Source: Microbaculum marinisediminis (lineage in GTDB: Bacteria > Pseudomonadota > Alphaproteobacteria > Rhizobiales > Tepidamorphaceae). Taken from it: a DNA stretch of 64,000 bases. Made by a program: the position numbers and the translations under genes. The number at the start of each line of letters is the position of its first letter. The first letter of the stretch is position 1. The notes beneath the pieces were generated by a model. That model worked only from the letters and a program-made list of their open reading frames with translations, ran no database searches and was not told the DNA's origin. Location of the stretch: NCBI RefSeq assembly GCF_025397915.1, contig NZ_JALIDZ010000002.1, positions 124,001-188,000 on the forward strand, written 5' to 3'. Shown piece after piece: positions 10,483-18,260 of the stretch.

Positions 10483-11085
10483 ATGAGTGAGATCAAGAAT
10501 ATCTGCGTTTACTGCGGTTCCAGCGATGGCCGGGACCCTGTGTTCAAGGAAACGGCCGACCGATTCGGCGAATTGCTCGTCGAAAACGGCATCGGCCTCG
10601 TCTATGGCGGCGGCAGCCTCGGCCTGATGGGCGCGGTTGCCCGCTCCGTACTGCGCAACGGCGGTACCGTCACCGGCATCATCCCGGAATTCCTGGTCGA
10701 GCGCGAACGCATGCTGCGCGACGTGCAGACGCTGACGGTCACGCCGGACATGCACGAGCGCAAGCGGCTGATGTTCGAGCAGTCCGACGCCTTCGTCGCC
10801 CTGCCCGGCGGCATCGGCACCCTGGAGGAAACCGTCGAGATGCTGACCTGGTCGCAGCTCGGCCAGCACGCCAAGCCGGTGGCGCTCGCCAATATCGGCG
10901 GCTACTGGGATCCGTTGCGGGTGCTGTTCGATCACATGCGCCAGGAAGCCTTCATCCGCCGCGATCTCGACGTCGGCTATATCGTCGTCGAGAAGATCGA
11001 GGACGTGATCCCGCACCTGCGCGAGGAAGCCGCAAAGGCACCGAAGCCGGCGCTGACGGAAGCCCAGGTCGCCGAGCGGATGTAG
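10483..11085 (+). CDS. LOG family protein (TIGR00730)
   Basis: A 200-residue Rossmann-fold enzyme of the lysine-decarboxylase-like/LOG family. Characterised members hydrolyse cytokinin riboside 5'-monophosphates or other nucleoside monophosphates. The phosphoribohydrolase motif PGGIGTLEE is intact, with the upstream GGGSLGLMGAVA loop. The start is the ATG at 10483, which begins MSEIKNICVYCGSS; further upstream the frame codes for unlikely basic sequence. It is divergent from the LysM gene, with about 195 bases between the two starts. Confidence 0.92.
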   Translation: MSEIKNICVYCGSSDGRDPVFKETADRFGELLVENGIGLVYGGGSLGLMGAVARSVLRNGGTVTGIIPEFLVERERMLRDVQTLTVTPDMHERKRLMFEQSDAFVALPGGIGTLEETVEMLTWSQLGQHAKPVALANIGGYWDPLRVLFDHMRQEAFIRRDLDVGYIVVEKIEDVIPHLREEAAKAPKPALTEAQVAERM

Positions 11086-11098
11086 CCCCGACGCCCCA

Positions 11099-11126
11099 GA
11101 TGCCCGGGTCACGCCCGGGCATGACG
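11099..11126. repeat. palindromic repeat, half of unit A
   Basis: One hairpin, TGCCCGGG-TCACG-CCCGGGCA, followed by TGACG. It is the second half of unit A and starts the repeat-filled gap after the LOG gene. The gap 11086-11485 holds only these repeats and no convincing gene. Confidence 0.85.
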
Positions 11127-11211
11127 GGGAGAAAGGCGCGGCCGTGCAGTCTCTTGGCCCTGTCGTATTGGGCTTCGGCGCATGGGGCTGCGACGCGTGT
11201 GGCTCCGGCCC

Positions 11212-11331
11212 CTGGGCTCCGGGTCAAGCCCGGAGCACGCGGCATTGCTGTTTGGCAGGGCCTTGCCACCCGAACAAACGCGTGCCCTGGACGTGATCCA
11301 GGGCCCATGCAGCCCATCAGCACGGCGTTTT
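11212..11331. repeat. palindromic repeat, unit B
   Basis: Unit B contains two hairpins, CTCCGGG-TCAAG-CCCGGAG and CCCTGGA-CGTGA-TCCAGGG, joined by a variable spacer and a conserved ACCCGAACAAACGCGTG block, and ends in GCCCATCAGCACGGCGTTTT. The same unit recurs at 13364 and 17859. Confidence 0.85.
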
Positions 11332-11368
11332 TATCGATGTGGGAAGGTGGGGTCGGCGAGCCACCTCC

Positions 11369-11444
11369 ACGTCATTGCCGGGCTCGACCCGGCAATCCCG
11401 GGCGTGTGGCACCAGATGCCCGGGTCACGCCCGGGCATAACGTC
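11369..11444. repeat. palindromic repeat, unit A
   Basis: Full unit A: hairpin TTGCCGGG-CTCGA-CCCGGCAA, a short link, then TGCCCGGG-TCACG-CCCGGGCA. It lies 37 bases after unit B, an order repeated at the two other clusters. Confidence 0.88.
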
Positions 11445-11485
11445 GAAAAACGCACGACGGTGCAGTATCGGCCAGGCTGGACGCG

Positions 11486-12187
11486 CTACTCGGCCTGCAC
11501 TGCCCCGGTGGCGGGGCGGGCGGTCGGGGCCGGCCACAGCACCGGCAGAATGCGCGTGGTGAAGACGAGCAGCGCCAGCCACGCCAACGTCGCGCCGGTC
11601 GACAGGAGGACGCGCGTCTCGGTCAGCGTGCCCAGGACGAAGGCCAGAAGCCCGGCGTGGGCGAGGCCCTGCTGCGCCCATGCCGCCGCGCCGAAGCGGA
11701 TGGGGTTGCCGGTGAAGCGCGGCAGCAGGTGCTCGCCGAGGCCGTAGATCATGAACGTCACGAAGCCGAGCGTGAACAGGTGGATGGCCGCCAGGCGCGG
11801 CGGCTCGCTCTGCGGCAGGCCGCCGTACCAGGCGAAAAACCCGCCGCCCACCAGCAGATAGGCCACCGCCGCCAGCACTGCCGCCCGGCTCGACGTGCCC
11901 ATCACCAGGCCGACATGGAGCACCGCGGTGCGCACGCGCGGCGGCGCCGCCGCCACATATTCGAGGGCGGCGCTCCTGGTCGGCACGCCCAGCCCCTTCA
12001 GCGCGTCGTCGATGACGAGCGCGGGAATGGACCGGATGCCCAGCCGCTTCGCCACCGCGCGCCCCTCGGGCTGCGCCATGTCGAGCACCTCGAGCTCGAT
12101 CTCGCGCATCTCGGCGACCTCGCGCCAGATCGCCTCGGCGCGGTCGCAGGGCTCGCACCATTCCGAAACGAGAAGCTGCACCTTCAT
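11486..12187 (-). CDS. thioredoxin-like domain fused to oxidase-subunit-I-like membrane domain
   Basis: A 233-residue two-part protein. Residues 1-75 are a thioredoxin/glutaredoxin-like fold with an intact redox motif CEPC (Cys11, Cys14) and a cis-Pro stretch RSIPALVI. Residues 85-220 have four hydrophobic segments with the motif HLFTLGFVTFMIYGLGEHLLPRF; His136, His153 and His177 could be haem ligands. That motif is shared with the small membrane protein two genes upstream and resembles subunit I of haem-copper oxidases or NnrS proteins. It is the last gene of a three-gene unit, 25 bases after the GcvH-like gene. The function is not known; a redox or haem role in the membrane is inferred. Confidence 0.75.
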   Translation of the reverse strand: MKVQLLVSEWCEPCDRAEAIWREVAEMREIELEVLDMAQPEGRAVAKRLGIRSIPALVIDDALKGLGVPTRSAALEYVAAAPPRVRTAVLHVGLVMGTSSRAAVLAAVAYLLVGGGFFAWYGGLPQSEPPRLAAIHLFTLGFVTFMIYGLGEHLLPRFTGNPIRFGAAAWAQQGLAHAGLLAFVLGTLTETRVLLSTGATLAWLALLVFTTRILPVLWPAPTARPATGAVQAE

Positions 12188-12212
12188 CCACCGGTCTCCT
12201 GGCGCCCGCCCC

Positions 12213-12659
12213 CTAGTCGACGCACCGCATGCACTCGATGTCGTAGCGGTCGACCCAGGCCTTCAGGGCGGCGATCGCCTCGGGCCCCCTTTTCAGCCGG
12301 GCCATCGCCTCGTCCGGATCGTCCGGCCTGGCGATCAGCAGCCATGCGTCGGTATAGGGCGACACGTTGACGATGCCGGGATCGTCGACCACCGCCGGGT
12401 TGATCTGCTCGATGGTCCCGTCGAAGGGCAGCGGCACGCCGCCGACCCACTTGCCCGACTCCAGCGTCGCCACGTGGCGGCCGGCCTTGCGGTGGGTTCC
12501 GACCTTGCGGAACATGACGGCGACGACGCGGCCCGCCATGGTCTGGGCCGGGTCGGTCAGGCCGAGCGTGAACGTGCCGTCGTCGCCCGGCCGCGCCCAG
12601 AGATAGTCGAGGTCGTAATAGAGATCCTCGGGCAGCTCGCAGCCGCGGTATTCGGTCAT
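12213..12659 (-). CDS. GcvH-like lipoyl-domain protein
   Basis: A 148-residue relative of glycine cleavage H protein. The central segment LESGKWVGGVPLPFDG aligns with the lipoylation loop of GcvH, placing the lipoyl lysine at Lys70. The VSPYTDAWLLIARP stretch after it also matches the H-protein core. No gcvT or gcvP lies nearby. Instead it sits between two oxidase-subunit-I-like membrane genes, which argues against glycine cleavage; GcvH-like carriers with other jobs are known, for instance in sulfur oxidation. The C-terminus ends CMRCVD, a possible metal or thiol site. It begins 4 bases after the upstream gene. Confidence 0.8.
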   Translation of the reverse strand: MTEYRGCELPEDLYYDLDYLWARPGDDGTFTLGLTDPAQTMAGRVVAVMFRKVGTHRKAGRHVATLESGKWVGGVPLPFDGTIEQINPAVVDDPGIVNVSPYTDAWLLIARPDDPDEAMARLKRGPEAIAALKAWVDRYDIECMRCVD

Positions 12660-12663
12660 GTCG

Positions 12664-13059
12664 CTACACCCTCGGGCCGAACAGCCGCACCGTCGCGGCG
12701 ATATTGACTGCGAATAGGGCCATGGCGAGCCACGACACGGCCCCGCCGACGCCCAGGGCGACATCGTCGAGGGCCAGCCAGCCGTAGATCATCACCCAGA
12801 GCCCGAGATTGGCGAGGAGGAACTGCGCGTCGGCCATGCGCTCGGAAAACAGGACCCGCCCGGCAAACCGCGGCAGGACGTGCAGCGCGATCCCGTAGAT
12901 CATCATCGTCACGAACCCGAACAGCATCAGATGTCCGTGCAGGCGCGCGCCGTCGCCGGGAAGCAGCGCGGGCATCTCGATACGGCTGATGCCGACGAGC
13001 CCGGCCAGCAGCGCGTAGACAAGGGCCAGCGTGATGAACCAGCGGTTGCGTTTGAGCAT
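12664..13059 (-). CDS. small oxidase-subunit-I-like membrane protein
   Basis: A 131-residue protein with four predicted membrane helices. The motif LHGHLMLFGFVTMMIYGIAL followed by HVLPRF resembles the haem-binding helix of cbb3/NorB-type subunit I and of NnrS; His41, His43 and His60 are candidate ligands. At this length it would be a miniature or single repeat of such a domain. It is the first gene of the unit and is preceded by AGGGCAGG near the ATG. Whether it binds haem is untested. Confidence 0.75.
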   Translation of the reverse strand: MLKRNRWFITLALVYALLAGLVGISRIEMPALLPGDGARLHGHLMLFGFVTMMIYGIALHVLPRFAGRVLFSERMADAQFLLANLGLWVMIYGWLALDDVALGVGGAVSWLAMALFAVNIAATVRLFGPRV

Positions 13060-13110
13060 CCTGCCCTTCCGAAGCGGTTCGGCGCCCTCCGATATCGAGG
13101 TCGGACGGAA

Positions 13111-13130
13111 ATATACCGTAACGTGAATAT
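13111..13130. promoter_or_regulatory. imperfect AT-rich dyad upstream of the oxidase-like unit
   Basis: ATATACCGTAACGTGAATAT is an AT-rich, imperfect palindrome about 50 bases upstream of the first gene of the unit and stands out from the GC-rich surroundings. It may be a promoter or operator. It does not match the FNR/NnrR consensus. Confidence 0.3.
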
Positions 13131-13177
13131 ATGCGCGAGCGGCCGATGGTCGCGCCGAGGAGCCGTCCCGGGCGGGC

Positions 13178-13218
13178 CATCCTTCGAGACGCCGCCTGCG
13201 GGCGGCTCCTCAGGATGA
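13178..13218. repeat. palindromic repeat of a second family
   Basis: A nested hairpin: outer arms CATCCT and AGGATG enclose inner arms GCCGCC and GGCGGC. It differs in sequence from units A and B. Nothing else is seen between 13131 and 13251. Confidence 0.6.
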
Positions 13219-13251
13219 GGGCAGAGCTCCCCGCCGCGACTCATCCCCTCC

Positions 13252-13326
13252 CGTCATTCCCGGGCCTGACCCGGCAATCCCAGGCGTACGGCACGAGATG
13301 CCCGGGTCACGCCCGGGCATGACGTG
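13252..13326. repeat. palindromic repeat, unit A
   Basis: Unit A with hairpins CCGGG-CCTGA-CCCGG and TGCCCGGG-TCACG-CCCGGGCA. The first arm has one change (TTCCCGGG), which shortens that stem. Confidence 0.85.
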
Positions 13327-13363
13327 GAAAAGGGACAGCGGTGCGATCCGGGGTCCGCGAGAT

Positions 13364-13486
13364 GGGCTCTGGATCAAGTCCGGAGCACGCGGCTGGATTG
13401 GGGCACGGCCTAACCACCCGAACAAACGCGTGCCCTGGACGAGATCCAGGGCCCATGCAGCCCATCAGCACGGCGTTTTCTGTGAT
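13364..13486. repeat. palindromic repeat, unit B
   Basis: Unit B with an altered first hairpin (CTCTGGATCAAGTCCGGAG) and an intact CCCTGGA-CGAGA-TCCAGGG. The tail GCATGGGC/GCCCATGCAGCCCATC block is the same as at 11212-11331. Confidence 0.85.
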
Positions 13487-13527
13487 GCGGGAAGGTGGGG
13501 GGCGGCGAGCGCCGCTCACTCCCCTCC

Positions 13528-13603
13528 ACGTCATTGCCGGGCCTGACCCGGCAATCCCGGGCGTACGGCACCTGATGCCCGGGTCACGCCCGGGCATGAC
13601 GTG
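13528..13603. repeat. palindromic repeat, unit A
   Basis: Full unit A, with TTGCCGGG-CCTGA-CCCGGCAA and TGCCCGGG-TCACG-CCCGGGCA. It lies just downstream of cimA and could act as a bidirectional terminator-like structure, though no T tract follows. Confidence 0.88.
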
Positions 13604-13661
13604 GAAATGGAGAGGACACGGCGATACGGCCGGGCATGACGTAGAAGCGGTACGGACCGGC

Positions 13662-15287
13662 CTAGCCGGCCAGCGCCGATGCGGGTGCCCGGGCCGGGGC
13701 GGCGTCGGACTTGAGCAGCTTCCAGGTGACCGAATCCACCAGCGCCTGGAACGAGGCGTCGACGATGTTGGGGGAGACGCCGACCGTCGACCAGCGGTTG
13801 CCCGCCGCGTCCCGGCTTTCGATCAGGACGCGGGTGGTGGCGCCGGTGCCGCCGTTGAGGATGCGCACCTTGTAGTCGGCAAGCTCGAGATCGTCGATGA
13901 AGCGCTGGAAGCGGCCGAGATCCTTGCGCAGCGCCTGATCCAGCGCGTTGACCGGGCCGTTGCCCTCGCCCACCGACATCAGCGGCTCGCCATCGACGGT
14001 GATCTTCACGGTGGCCTCCGACACGGTGACCAGTTCGCCGACCGCGTTGTAGCGGCGCTCGACCAGCACCCGGAAGCTCTCGACGCGGAAGAACTCGGGC
14101 ACCTTGCCCAGCGTCCGGCGGGCCAGCAGGTCGAAGGAGGCGTCGGCGGCCTCGTAGGCCCAGCCATCGGCCTCGCGACGCTTGACCTCGTCGAGCAGCC
14201 GGCCGACGCCCGGGTCGTCGCGGTCGACCTGGATGCCGAGCCGGTCGAGCTCGGCGAGCAGGTTGGAGCGGCCGGCCTGATCGGAGACGAGGACGCGGCG
14301 GCGGTTGCCGACGGTTTCCGGGGCGACATGCTCGTAGGTGGTAGGATCCTTGAGGATCGCCGAGGCATGCAGGCCGGCCTTGGTGGCGAACGCCGCCTCG
14401 CCGACATAGGGCGCCTGGCGCGCCGGCGCGCGGTTGAGGATCTCGTCGAAGGTGCGCGAGATCGGCGTCAGATGCGCCAGGGCGTCGTCGTCGACGCCGG
14501 TCTCGAAGGCCTCGGCGTAGGCGGGCTTGAGCTTCAGGGTCGGGATCAGCGAGACCAGATTGGCGTTGCCGCAGCGCTCGCCCAGGCCGTTGAGCGTGCC
14601 CTGGATCTGGCGGGCGCCGGCGCGCACCGCGGCCAGCGAATTGGCGACCGCGTTGCCGGTGTCGTCGTGGGCGTGGATGCCGAGCCGGTCGCCGGGCACC
14701 ACCTGGGCGACGTCGGCGACGATGGCGGCGACCTCCTCGGGCAAGGTGCCGCCGTTGGTGTCGCACAGCACGACCCAGCGGGCGCCGGCGTCATAGGCGG
14801 CCCTGGCGCAGGCGAGCGCGTAGTCGCGATTGGCCTTGTAGCCATCGAAGAAGTGCTCGCAGTCGAGCATCGGCTCCTTGCCGCTGGCCGCCACGGCCTC
14901 GACGGATTCGGCGATCGCCTCGAGGTTCTCCTCCAGCGTGGTGCCGAGCGCGACGGTGACGTGGAAATCCCAGGTCTTGGCGACGAGGCAGGCGGTGTCG
15001 GCGGCGCTGTCGAGCACGGTGGCGAGGCCGGGATCGTTGGACAGCGAGCGGCCGGCGCGCTTGGTCATGCCGAAGGCGGCGAAGCGGGCCCTGGCGGTGC
15101 GCTTCTCAGCAAAGAACTCGGTGTCGGTGGGATTGGCGCCGGGCCAGCCGCCCTCGACATAATCGATGCCGAGCCGCTCGATCAGGCCGGCGATCTGGAT
15201 CTTGTCCTCGACCGAGAAATCGACTCCGGGCGTCTGCGCGCCGTCGCGCAGGGTCGTATCGTACAGATACAGGCGTTCGCGGCTCAT
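13662..15287 (-). CDS. cimA: citramalate synthase
   Basis: Condenses acetyl-CoA and pyruvate to citramalate, giving 2-oxobutyrate for isoleucine synthesis. The 541-residue protein starts MSRERLYLYDTTLRDGAQTP, the catalytic TIM-barrel signature of the isopropylmalate/citramalate family. The barrel extends to about residue 280 (HAHDDTGNAVANSLAA metal site), then a linker and a C-terminal LeuA-type regulatory domain from about 390. Its size and the DFSVEDKIQIA pattern match CimA of the longer type rather than LeuA. The ATG overlaps the stop of the GFA gene (ATGA). It is the last gene of the cysS run. Confidence 0.93.
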   Translation of the reverse strand: MSRERLYLYDTTLRDGAQTPGVDFSVEDKIQIAGLIERLGIDYVEGGWPGANPTDTEFFAEKRTARARFAAFGMTKRAGRSLSNDPGLATVLDSAADTACLVAKTWDFHVTVALGTTLEENLEAIAESVEAVAASGKEPMLDCEHFFDGYKANRDYALACARAAYDAGARWVVLCDTNGGTLPEEVAAIVADVAQVVPGDRLGIHAHDDTGNAVANSLAAVRAGARQIQGTLNGLGERCGNANLVSLIPTLKLKPAYAEAFETGVDDDALAHLTPISRTFDEILNRAPARQAPYVGEAAFATKAGLHASAILKDPTTYEHVAPETVGNRRRVLVSDQAGRSNLLAELDRLGIQVDRDDPGVGRLLDEVKRREADGWAYEAADASFDLLARRTLGKVPEFFRVESFRVLVERRYNAVGELVTVSEATVKITVDGEPLMSVGEGNGPVNALDQALRKDLGRFQRFIDDLELADYKVRILNGGTGATTRVLIESRDAAGNRWSTVGVSPNIVDASFQALVDSVTWKLLKSDAAPARAPASALAG

Positions 15288-15823
15288 CGCTCGCTCTCCT
15301 TCGGCCTGGATTCCGGCGGCCGGTCTTGCGGCGGCCAGTCCGTCGTGTCGTGGTCGGGATGCTGGTGGTTGTGGGCGGCGATCACGGCCAGCTCGTCCAT
15401 GAAGCCGTATTTCTCCGCCGCCGCCTCGGTGGTTTGCTCCGGCAGGCCCGGCAGCGCGGCGAACCAGGGCATGCGCGCCTCGATGCCGATCTGGATCTCG
15501 GGCATCAGGCGCGCCGGCTCGTCGAAGCTGCCGATGGCGACGTTCAGGTGGTCGTCGCCGTCGGTGAAGACGGTCAGCGGCGTGCCGCAGGCCGCGCAGA
15601 AGCCGCGCTCGACGTCGCGCGAGGAGCGGAAGATCGCGATCTCGCCGCGGGTGACCTCGAAATCCTCGTTGCGCACATTGACGAGCGGGGCGAAGAAGCC
15701 GCCGAACGCCTTCTGGCACATGCGACAGTGGCAGATGTGGCGGTTGTAGGGTTCGGCGTGGACGGCATAGCGCACCGCGCCGCACTGGCAGCCGCCCGTC
15801 ATTACCGGGGTTCCGGTCGTCAT
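15284..15823 (-). CDS. GFA family (glutathione-dependent formaldehyde-activating-like) zinc protein
   Basis: A 179-residue protein with the zinc-cysteine pattern of the GFA fold: GGCQCGAVRY near residue 11, HCRMCQ near 34, and CAACGTPL near 80. Family members are annotated as formaldehyde-activating, but most are of unknown activity. The C-terminal 50 residues after the domain are extended. A GGAGAG site precedes the ATG at 15823. Overlap with cimA shows co-translation; a link between the two activities is not evident. Confidence 0.85.
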   Translation of the reverse strand: MTTGTPVMTGGCQCGAVRYAVHAEPYNRHICHCRMCQKAFGGFFAPLVNVRNEDFEVTRGEIAIFRSSRDVERGFCAACGTPLTVFTDGDDHLNVAIGSFDEPARLMPEIQIGIEARMPWFAALPGLPEQTTEAAAEKYGFMDELAVIAAHNHQHPDHDTTDWPPQDRPPESRPKESER

Positions 15824-15863
15824 GGCGCTCTCCTCACAAAAGTCCGGCTGACAACAGGCCGGC

Positions 15864-16025
15864 TCACAAGAGCCCGGCCCACCACAGGCCGAGACCGACG
15901 GCGACGGCGAGGACGATCACCTTGATCGCGACATAGCCGATCCAGCGCTTCGGGAACGGCGTGTCGTCGTGCCAGGTGTGCTTCCCCTCGGGCTTCCCCC
16001 CGGGCTTTGGGGACTCTTCGGTCAT
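15864..16025 (-). CDS. small single-pass membrane protein
   Basis: A 53-residue protein beginning [18 protein letters not shown] and ending in one hydrophobic helix of about 22 residues ([20 protein letters not shown]). Its ATG overlaps the cysS stop codon as ATGA, the reading frame is intact to a TGA at 15864-15866, and the next gene begins 40 bases later, so it is very probably translated. It is not recognised as a named family. Confidence 0.7.
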   Translation of the reverse strand: MTEESPKPGGKPEGKHTWHDDTPFPKRWIGYVAIKVIVLAVAVGLGLWWAGLL

Positions 16026-17467
16026 CGTGCGATCTCCCAGGTGGTGACCAGCTCGCCGGTCTCGGGGTCCTTGGCGTCCTTCAGGGCGATGCCCTTGGCG
16101 GCGAGGTCGTCGCGGATGCGGTCGGCCTCGGCCCAGTCCTTCGACGCGCGGGCGGCCGCGCGGGCGGCGATCAGGGCACTTACTTCAGCCTCATCGACTT
16201 CGATTTTTCCATGGGTGACCGTCGCGATTATCCGGTTCGCGTCAAACCCATCCAAATCACCGATACCCAGTAATCTCAGTGAATTGCGCAGTTGATCGAG
16301 CAAATCGCTTTGCTGCTTGTCCGCGTCGGAGTGCGATTTAAGGGCACCAATTAATTGGTGCAGCTCCGCAAAGGCTTTGGGGGTATTCAGGTCATCGCTT
16401 AGTGCGTCCAAAACGCTTGGTGCTACGTCACTGGAAATCGGCTCGTAGTCGAGGCCGCTTGTCCAATTGCTAATTCCTTGGAGCTCCAAGGTCGCTTCAA
16501 CTATCCCTTTGTGCGTCCAATTTATCGGCTGACGATAGTGCGTTTTTAGCATTGCGAAACGCAGGACTTCCCCCGGCCATCCCTTCTCCAACAGCTCCCG
16601 GATGGTGATGAAGTTGCCGAGCGACTTCGACATCTTCTCGCCCTCGACCTGGAGGAAGCCGTTGTGCATCCACACCTGCGCCATGCGCTCGGAGTGGAAG
16701 GCGCAGCAGGTCTGGGCGACCTCGTTCTCGTGGTGCGGAAAGACCAGGTCGACGCCACCGCCGTGGATGTCGAAGGTCTCGCCCAGGTGCTTCCAGGCCA
16801 TGGCCGAGCACTCGATGTGCCAGCCGGGGCGGCCCGGCGCGGCGATGCCGCAGGGGCTGTCCCAGGCCGGCTCGCCGGGCTTCGACGGCTTCCACAGGAC
16901 GAAATCCATCGCGTCCTTCTTGTAGGGCGCGACGTCGACGCGGGCACCGGCCTGCATCTCGTCGAGGGAGCGGCGGGCGAGCTTGCCGTATTCGGGCATC
17001 GAGGGCACGTCGAACAGGACGTGATCCTCGGCCACATAGGCGTGGCCGCCCGCGACCAGCTTCTCGATCAGCGCCTTCATCTCGCCGATATGCTCGGTCG
17101 CGCGCGGCTCCACCGTGGGGCGCAGGCAGCCGAGCGCGTCGACGTCCTCGTGATACTGGCGCTCGGTCAACGCGGTGACCTTGCCGATCGCCTCGTTGAG
17201 CGGCAGGTCGGGATAGTCCCGGGCGGCGCGCGCGTTGATCTTGTCGTCGACGTCGGTGATGTTGCGGACGTATTTGACGTGGTCGGCGCCGTAGACGTGG
17301 CGCAACAGCCGGAACAGCACGTCGAAGACGATCGCCGGTCGGGCGTTGCCGATATGGGCGAAATCGTAGACGGTCGGCCCGCACACATACATGCGCACAT
17401 TTGCCGGGTCGAGCGGACGGAATTCCGCCTTCGTCCGCGTCAGCGTATTGTAAAGCCGCAAACTCAC
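16022..17467 (-). CDS. cysS: cysteine--tRNA ligase
   Basis: Charges tRNA-Cys. The 481-residue protein has the class I HIGH motif as FAHIGNARP, the KMSKS loop as [11 protein letters not shown], and zinc-binding Cys/His residues including the [10 protein letters not shown] region. Length is normal. It leads an operon with the small membrane protein, the GFA gene and cimA. Odd feature: bases about 16180-16560 (residues about 303-430, the anticodon-binding end) are clearly more AT-rich and use different codons from the rest of the gene, while the frame stays open. Confidence 0.95.
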   Translation of the reverse strand: MSLRLYNTLTRTKAEFRPLDPANVRMYVCGPTVYDFAHIGNARPAIVFDVLFRLLRHVYGADHVKYVRNITDVDDKINARAARDYPDLPLNEAIGKVTALTERQYHEDVDALGCLRPTVEPRATEHIGEMKALIEKLVAGGHAYVAEDHVLFDVPSMPEYGKLARRSLDEMQAGARVDVAPYKKDAMDFVLWKPSKPGEPAWDSPCGIAAPGRPGWHIECSAMAWKHLGETFDIHGGGVDLVFPHHENEVAQTCCAFHSERMAQVWMHNGFLQVEGEKMSKSLGNFITIRELLEKGWPGEVLRFAMLKTHYRQPINWTHKGIVEATLELQGISNWTSGLDYEPISSDVAPSVLDALSDDLNTPKAFAELHQLIGALKSHSDADKQQSDLLDQLRNSLRLLGIGDLDGFDANRIIATVTHGKIEVDEAEVSALIAARAAARASKDWAEADRIRDDLAAKGIALKDAKDPETGELVTTWEIAR

Positions 17468-17708
17468 GTCAAACCCTCACCTGCCTGCCGGCCGGGGCGC
17501 CCGAGTGTCCTTAAGCTTTCAGGAAATAAGGAACGGCCGCGGCCAGCGTGTGCGCTAGCCGCAAATAATGATCGAGCGAATGATAATTCCGCGTGAAGCC
17601 GTCATGGGTGGCGATATGCGCGCATGCGGGGCCCGGCGTCAAGGGCTCACCGCGCGCAGTGTCGCGGCCGGTAGCCCGGGGGGCGGCCCGGCACCGCCGC
17701 GGAAGACG

Positions 17709-17744
17709 GCACGAGATGCCCGGGTCACGCCCGGGCATGACGTA
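17709..17744. repeat. palindromic repeat, half of unit A
   Basis: Single hairpin TGCCCGGG-TCACG-CCCGGGCA preceded by CACGAGA. The gap 17468-18260 holds repeats and no convincing gene. Confidence 0.8.
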
Positions 17745-17795
17745 GGGGATGGGAAGAAGACACGGTGACGCGGCCGGAGAGGCAATAGCCAGGCT

Positions 17796-17849
17796 TCCGG
17801 TCCCAGGGACCGGTCCCTCGGCTCCGGTCCCAGGGACGAGTCCCTCGGC
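17796..17849. repeat. two tandem 27-base repeats
   Basis: Two near-identical 27-base copies (17796-17822 and 17823-17849) share TCCGGTCCCAGGGAC and GTCCCTCGGC, differing at two positions. Each can fold on itself through GTCCC/GGGAC. A truncated third copy begins at 17850 and runs into unit B. Confidence 0.75.
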
Positions 17850-17858
17850 TCCGGTCCA

Positions 17859-17970
17859 TGGGCTCCGGGTCAAGCCCGGAGCACGCGGCCTTGCTTTTGG
17901 CCACGGCCGTGCCACCCGAACAAACGCGTGTCCCGGACGTGATCCGGGACCCATGCGGCCCGTCCGCGCG
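17859..17970. repeat. palindromic repeat, unit B
   Basis: Unit B with CTCCGGG-TCAAG-CCCGGAG and a variant second hairpin GTCCCGGA-CGTGA-TCCGGGAC. Both arms of the second hairpin have changed together compared with the other copies, so pairing is kept. Confidence 0.85.
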
Positions 17971-18012
17971 ATTCTGTCCTCTATGCAGAAAGCGGGAACC
18001 CCATTCCTCCTG

Positions 18013-18090
18013 CACGTCATTGCCGGCCCTGACCCGGCAATCTCGGGCGTGCGGCACGAGATGCCCGGGTCACGCCCGGGCATGACGTGG
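18013..18090. repeat. palindromic repeat, unit A
   Basis: Full unit A, with the first arm changed to TTGCCGGC-CCTGA-CCCGGCAA and an intact second hairpin. It completes the B-then-A order seen at the other two clusters. Confidence 0.85.
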
Positions 18091-18260
18091 GGATGGGGAG
18101 GTCACAGCGATACGGCCAGGGCCCCTTCCCAATGGCCGCCGGGCGGCATCGTTGCCCCGCCTGAACCGCGGATGAACGGGGGCTTCAGGTCCGGCTCAGG
18201 CGCGGTTTCCTATCGTCCGCCCACGTTGTTGTTCACCCGCGTATCGAAGGGGCCACTCCG

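Noticed and set aside
13341-15749. Long plus-strand frame opposite cimA and through the repeats
   Set aside because: The start lies in repeat sequence and the rest is the antisense shadow of cimA; no family is recognisable.
17511-17620. Minus-strand frame ending HDGFTRNYHSLDHYLRLAHT...
   Set aside because: It looks protein-like at its 3' end and could be a remnant of a gene, but its upstream part runs into palindromic repeats and I cannot assign a family or a start.
11099-18090. Repeat clusters as a CRISPR array
   Set aside because: The units are self-complementary hairpins of differing length with conserved spacers, and there are no cas genes.
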